Below are positions 59,530 to 64,000 of a stretch of DNA of 64,000 nucleotides, piece after piece. The DNA is taken from the NCBI GenBank assembly GCA_947846985.1, contig CANTUZ010000021.1, positions 612,711 to 676,710 of the forward strand, read 5' to 3'. A program made the translations under genes and the position numbers. The notes beneath the pieces are model-generated. The model saw nothing but the letters and a program-made list of their open reading frames with translations. It was not told where the DNA came from and did not search any database. How positions within the stretch are numbered: position 1 is the stretch's first letter; every line of letters begins with the position of its first letter. The stretch is from Fratercula arctica. Its lineage: Eukaryota; Chordata; Aves; Charadriiformes; Alcidae.

Positions 59530-60155
59530 CAGTCAAGTGGATATTGTACTGTTACAAGTTACTACAACTTATCATTAGTGAAGTAGCTTATCAACAATAT
59601 AACAACATATATAAGACATTACTTATATGGATATATATCGGTCTCAAGTGAAGTAGACAGATCTCAGAAGGGGCCAAACTATGCCAAAACAGAAGGACAA
59701 ACCAATCCCAGAAGGGGACCCAACCATCCCATAGGTGGGAAGGCAAACCGAACCAATTCCAAAACTGGGCCCAAAGTGAGATCAATAAAATAACAGAGTC
59801 TCACTTCAAAGGTGACCCGCATCACAGAGTCTGGAGTAAGCCAGGGGTCCCTGGTGAGAGTCCCAAGATCCCACAGAACGTTCATGTGGAGAATTCAACC
59901 TCTTTAGGAAAGGAAAAGTATATGCAGCTTGCAGACTTCTCAGTGAGAGAGACTCCATTTTGGATAAAAATTAAGTCCTTTTTGTATCAGAGACATAAGA
60001 CAGCATAGGACACCTTCAAGCAGCCAACAGATGCTGTTAATTTCTATTTTTCACCTATAACAGTCAATATGTGATGATGTTTTGTTCTCGCAGACCAATT
60101 TTATTTTCACAGTCTGTTTCCACTTTTAAGACAGTAAGTGGCTGTTAGAGTTTTT
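59530..60155 (-). mobile_element. ERV LTR, antisense
   Basis: It shares ordered blocks with the antisense LTR at 29926-30755: a run of tactacaa(c/a)tt motifs, tatatat, cacttcaaaggtga..atcacagagtctgga, and the agagtcccaagatccca stretch. It is placed between the avian repeat and a CR1 at 60163. Ends are approximate. Confidence 0.6.
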
Positions 60156-60162
60156 TGGGTTT

Positions 60163-60830
60163 TCATAGAATCATAGAATGGTTTAGGTTGGAAGGTGTGG
60201 AAGGATTTCTAATACCACGAGGTCACCCTATGAACACTCCAAGCACTGAGGAGTTGGTAGCAGCTGTGTAGGCCTTAGCATAAGTAGGCCTGCAGGCCTG
60301 CCTTAACATGGGTTTAAGAAAGGTTACTGTTGGACATAAGATAAAGAAGTGCTGACCAGAAGTGTTGCTGAATCTGCAGAAAGAAGTTTAACAAAGAAAC
60401 TTAAAGCAGCATACGTCAAGAAAGGACGACCAATGACAAGAAAGAATTAAGCGCGTGGACAGCTCGTGAGGATAACACGCAGCCAATTAGTAGGAGTTAG
60501 ACCGCGTGAACAAAAATCATAAGACTATAAATGTAACACTTAGGTTGAATAAAGTTGGCATTAACCTGATCACATTGGTCTGCGTGTTATTGCTCGAGCC
60601 TTCCGCGTCGACAGGAAGGGACCTTAAAGATCATCTAGTTCCAACCCCCTGCCCTGGGCAGGGACACCTCCCACTAGACCAGGTTACTCGAAGCCCCGTC
60701 CAACCTGGCCTTGAACACTTCCAGGAATGGGGCATCCACAACTTCCCTGGGCATCCCTCTATTTCAGCTGAATCCATTGTTCACATTTGAAATGTCTTTT
60801 TTGTAAGTTCCCATGTTCCCGTCATGGAAA
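60163..60830 (-). mobile_element. CR1 LINE 3' end, antisense, split by an LTR
   Basis: 60163-60195 is a CR1 3' end (catagaatcatagaatgg, then gttggaagg). The same element continues at 60614-60830 with gaccttaaagatcatctagt and the ccctgccctgggcaggg block. The gap is the solo LTR at 60196-60613. Confidence 0.88.
60190..60619 (+). mobile_element. Solo ERV LTR nested in CR1, perfect 6-bp target duplication
   Basis: The LTR is 60196-60613 (418 bp), starting TGTGGAAGG and ending CGTCGACA, with GGAAGG on both sides (60190-60195, 60614-60619). It has CCAAT (60483-60487), TATAAAT (60526-60532) and AATAAA (60548-60553) in the right order, then a CpG-bearing U5. A 6-bp duplication is typical of ERVK/alpharetrovirus-like integration, unlike the 5-bp duplications at 39.2 and 43.0 kb. 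Confidence 0.93.
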
Positions 60831-63469
60831 TGTTGAAAAATGGTGTTAACTTTGGAGAAGAAAAGCCATCCTAAGAGAATGCTCCTGTCCCTAGCTCTAC
60901 CGCACTAACGCTGTAATTCCTGAAGCAGTCAATCATGTCAATACTCAGTTGTCCTGTCCATCTGCTAAATTATCTGGCAAGCCAATGGCATTCTCTTCTG
61001 CATGAGCATTCAGTTTTTCTGAATTTATTTCTGTTCATTCCATTGTTTAAACTTTCCTTAGTCTAATTGCCCCTGAAAATGTCTATCACCTGTCCCTCTC
61101 TCCATTGAGCCAGCTATTTTCAGGGTTCATGTCCTGAGGAAACTGGAGCTCAGTGGGACCAGAGTAAAACATATCACTTTTTTTAATAGAGATTTTTTTT
61201 CTGTCTTTCATCAAAAAGGACCTTGCAATTGTTTTGCAGCGGTGATGAACATTCCTCCTGTTTCTGTGCATAGTTAGTACCAGGTAAAGACAGTGCTAAT
61301 TAGAGCAGGCAAAGGCTTTGCAAATAAAGCCTTTGACACTGCTGTGGGCTGCTGTGACAAGAGAATAGACTGTAATAAGAACTACCTTATTCCCAGCACA
61401 TGAATCAAAGTTTGACTATGGCCACTTGTTGCTTGACGACAAAGATGCTTTTCCTCTCTCTGCCTTATTCCCTCCAGGATATAAACTGGGCTAATTTCCT
61501 TTCAAAACATCTTCATGTCTATTCTTCTTGTCATACATAATTAAAACAAATGACAAATGAAAATTATACTGTATGTATTCATTGGAACACATCTGAGAGC
61601 TCCCTAATCAGCTACAGGATGCTTGCAACTCTATGGGGAGTGGCAGAAAACCACACACAGAGCTCATTATGGCTGTCAGCATTTTAATGAGCCCCATGAG
61701 GAATGTGGTGCTGCCTCCCTGTTACTTTATAGCTGTGGCAAAATCTGGCAAGCTGCCTTGAAGAAATGTCAGGCAGAAGCTGAAGGAAAAGTTACTTGGA
61801 GTTTAATGGAGCCCAGTGTGAGATGCAGGACCAGAAACGTAATTGGACAATGTGTTCCCACCAGGACTCATTAGAGCAGAAACTCACAGGCTTTGATTAC
61901 AGGCCGCACAGAAAGCCATAGACACCTCCTGTATCAAACGTTCCTTACAGAAGTCAAACGGCAATCCCCGGGTGCCGGGAAGGTGGTCCTCTCAGTCAGC
62001 AATCTCCACACACGGCACGTGCAAAGGAAATGGCCATGGACCCACCTCTCCAAACCTGCCCTTCTGAAACACTGGCAGATGCACAGGTTCTGCTCTCCAG
62101 GCTTCAGTTATAACGATCAGCCAAGACACTGTGACTGCAACACACGCTGCTGACACATTCATGAACCACAAGCCATCCTAACCCACAGCTCCCTCCTTCC
62201 ACCCTGATGTGAGCCATCTCTGGATTCAAACACGTGCAGTCTTAAGTGTTGCACCTCAGCCCCCATCCTCTCTTACGTTAGGCCTTGAACACCTCTTCCT
62301 CTGCTCCGTGAGATCCAAACCATGGGCTTACTGGCTTTTCTTGATGTCATGTATCCCACTACCTCTTGCCATAGCTCTCATAATGCTCCCAGTAAGGAAC
62401 CACAATAGTCTAAATAGTCTACTTTATGAATGACGTAAGAACAAATTCCAGCAAGGTTCATTACCTCCCTGTTACAATGGAGATAAAAGAGACTGACCAA
62501 ATGATCCTTTGGTACTGCCCTCTGCTTCCCAAGTTCTGCTCCCTGCAACTCACGGAGAACACTCACATGATTCCCTGTCACCATCACGGAATGAGCATTT
62601 GTTCGCTTTGGAGTGAAACCTCAAGTCTACATCACAACAAAAGCAGAACATGGGCTTGCAAATAGTTTGAGATTCCCTGGAGCACCCCACCTGGCATCCA
62701 ACTGCAAATTCAGAAGAGTGTGGTTTTCTTATAGTTTCTACATCATATTTAGTGGCCTGATGAGAATGTCCAGGTACCGCAGGGCACCTCAAATGTTTGG
62801 ACAGCTGAACTGAGCTCTGTACAGCTGTATTAGGCAACCCAAAGATGGGCGTAAATTCCAGAAGCTAAACAGAGTTCATTCCATCCCGGCTGTTGTAATG
62901 GTCACAACTAGACCGCAAGGACTGGCCCAAGAACTATCTTTTCGATGTATAGTACAACAAAGATGATCTATCAAGTCTGAAGTAGTCATGTTTGCTCTAG
63001 CTGTAGTCCTGGAGAGAGAGGAACACCTCCAGAAGACAACTCTTTCCACATGTCCTGGAGACATGCCTTGCCACTATACTCATCAGGCACCTTTTTCTCT
63101 GCTACGTGTCTAGATTTGCAGCGTTATTACTTTTCACACGTACTGTGACTGACAGAGTCCCTCTAGATGCACGGGGTGCAACCAGGGTGTGAATCCCATA
63201 AGTTTTCACTCCATTCCTGAATTCCAAGTTCCAACTGTCCACAACAAGGCAAACTGCATTCACTCCTGGGCTAAAGTCAATCCACAGATTCCCTCTGTGT
63301 TGTGGTGAGACTCTCCAGCTTGTTTGTTTCAGGGACTATAACCACAGACAATGGGAACAAAATCTCATCATTTGGCTCCCTCTACAGTTCTCCATCAGTA
63401 CCGCAGAAAGTCTTGCAAATCCAGACACCGCTGGTTGCCTTTACACATATTGTAACTGTTGAAACAGAG
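60831..63469. other. No gene recognised
   Basis: About 2.6 kb without a convincing exon or clear repeat. No exon encoding a GDSGGP motif (the missing granzyme-like exon 5) was seen here on the plus strand. Confidence 0.45.
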
Positions 63470-63880
63470 TTTCCCGCATGTTCCTTGTTCATCCTTTTAC
63501 AACTAATGTAGCAACAGAAGTTCTTCTTGTGCCCTTGATATCTCTTACAAAGCTGGCTTTCCTAACACCGCTCCTAGATGCCTTTGCAAAGTTTCTAAAT
63601 CTTATTTCACAGCCTGTGTGCCGCCTTTTTGCATTGGAGCTCTGCCATGAGCTCCCTGCGTAGACAAGCCAATTTCCTGGCGGGCCTACTTGTTTTCCAG
63701 AGGATCAGGATGAACGGTTCTTGCACTGGGGAGGATGCTATTCTCAAAGACCTGACAGTTTTCCTGAGCTCCACCAGCACCATCTACCCGTCAGGTATCA
63801 GAATGTGCATCTGTCTAGCTGGACTAGCTGTCTGGAAAGACCCTGGAGGCTCATATTTCTCCCCAGTTTAGACAGTGAGT
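63470..63880 (-). mobile_element. Possible old CR1-type LINE fragment, antisense
   Basis: The phrase order ttcttcttgtgcccttgatatct, gcattggagctctgccatgagctcc and ttcctgagctccacc resembles the antisense of the endonuclease-RT linker of older CR1 copies, comparable to the 480-720 segment of this window. The match is weak and heavily diverged. Confidence 0.45.
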
Positions 63881-64000
63881 TCAGGTGAAACATTCAGGGA
63901 ACTATTCAGGTGTCGAAACTTTTAAGTGTCTAGTATAGATTTAGACAGTCTGAGGTGTCTCAAGTATGTGTATGGGGCTTTTCGTTATGATGCAAGGCCT

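Noticed and set aside
1..64000. CRISPR arrays, operons, phage or bacterial defence systems
   Set aside because: The sequence is vertebrate; no regular spaced direct repeats or dense same-strand gene clusters exist.

Overview
The window is vertebrate, almost certainly avian, nuclear DNA. The evidence is a dense load of CR1 LINEs (at least ten pieces, several ending in the diagnostic ATTCTATG repeats), avian-type ERV solo LTRs, an intronless class II olfactory receptor, and split genes with GT-AG introns. There is no bacterial-type gene organisation.

Region 1 (about 1-24.2 kb, minus strand) holds a dispersed group IV cytosolic phospholipase A2 (PLA2G4 family) gene of the D/E/F type. I could place twelve exons, from 24181 down to the stop at 2994-2996, with mutually consistent splice phases. 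It looks decayed: a Trp-to-stop codon, an oxyanion-hole Gly-to-Arg change, and an offsetting pair of one-base indels before the catalytic Asp. Its introns are filled with CR1 copies (4.5 kb, 12.8-15.9 kb), an LTR (21.8-22.4 kb) and a 143-bp module present twice. No C2-domain exons were found.

Region 2 (about 26.6-38.7 kb) is retroelement territory. It holds an antisense ERV-L-like provirus remnant (RT, protease, gag, a tRNA-Leu-type primer site, then the LTR) cut by a younger sense solo LTR. Antisense CR1 pieces (30.8-33.6 kb) and a sense CR1 (36.8-38.7 kb) follow.

Region 3 (about 39.2-45.2 kb) has one apparently intact olfactory receptor gene (41386-42345). It lies between two sense-oriented solo LTRs that each keep a perfect 5-bp target duplication, with more LTRs downstream.

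Region 4 (about 48.2-52.7 kb) is a nearly full-length CR1: GC-rich 5' region, ORF1 with an esterase-like domain, and ORF2 with endonuclease and reverse transcriptase. It is frameshifted.

Region 5 (53.6-56.4 kb, plus strand) is a granzyme/chymase-type serine protease. Exons 1-3 are intact (signal peptide, His and Asp of the triad). Exon 4 is broken by a frameshift, a nonsense codon and a lost splice donor, no exon carrying the catalytic Ser was found, and intron 2 carries an antisense LTR. Region 6 (56.5-60.8 kb) is CR1, an ERV-L-like pol fragment, an avian repeat, an antisense LTR, and a solo LTR nested in CR1 with a perfect 6-bp target duplication. The last 3 kb have no recognised gene apart from a possible old CR1 piece.

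The only gene likely to be functional is the olfactory receptor. I found no evidence of a novel multi-gene system. The interest lies in gene decay and nested retroelement history.
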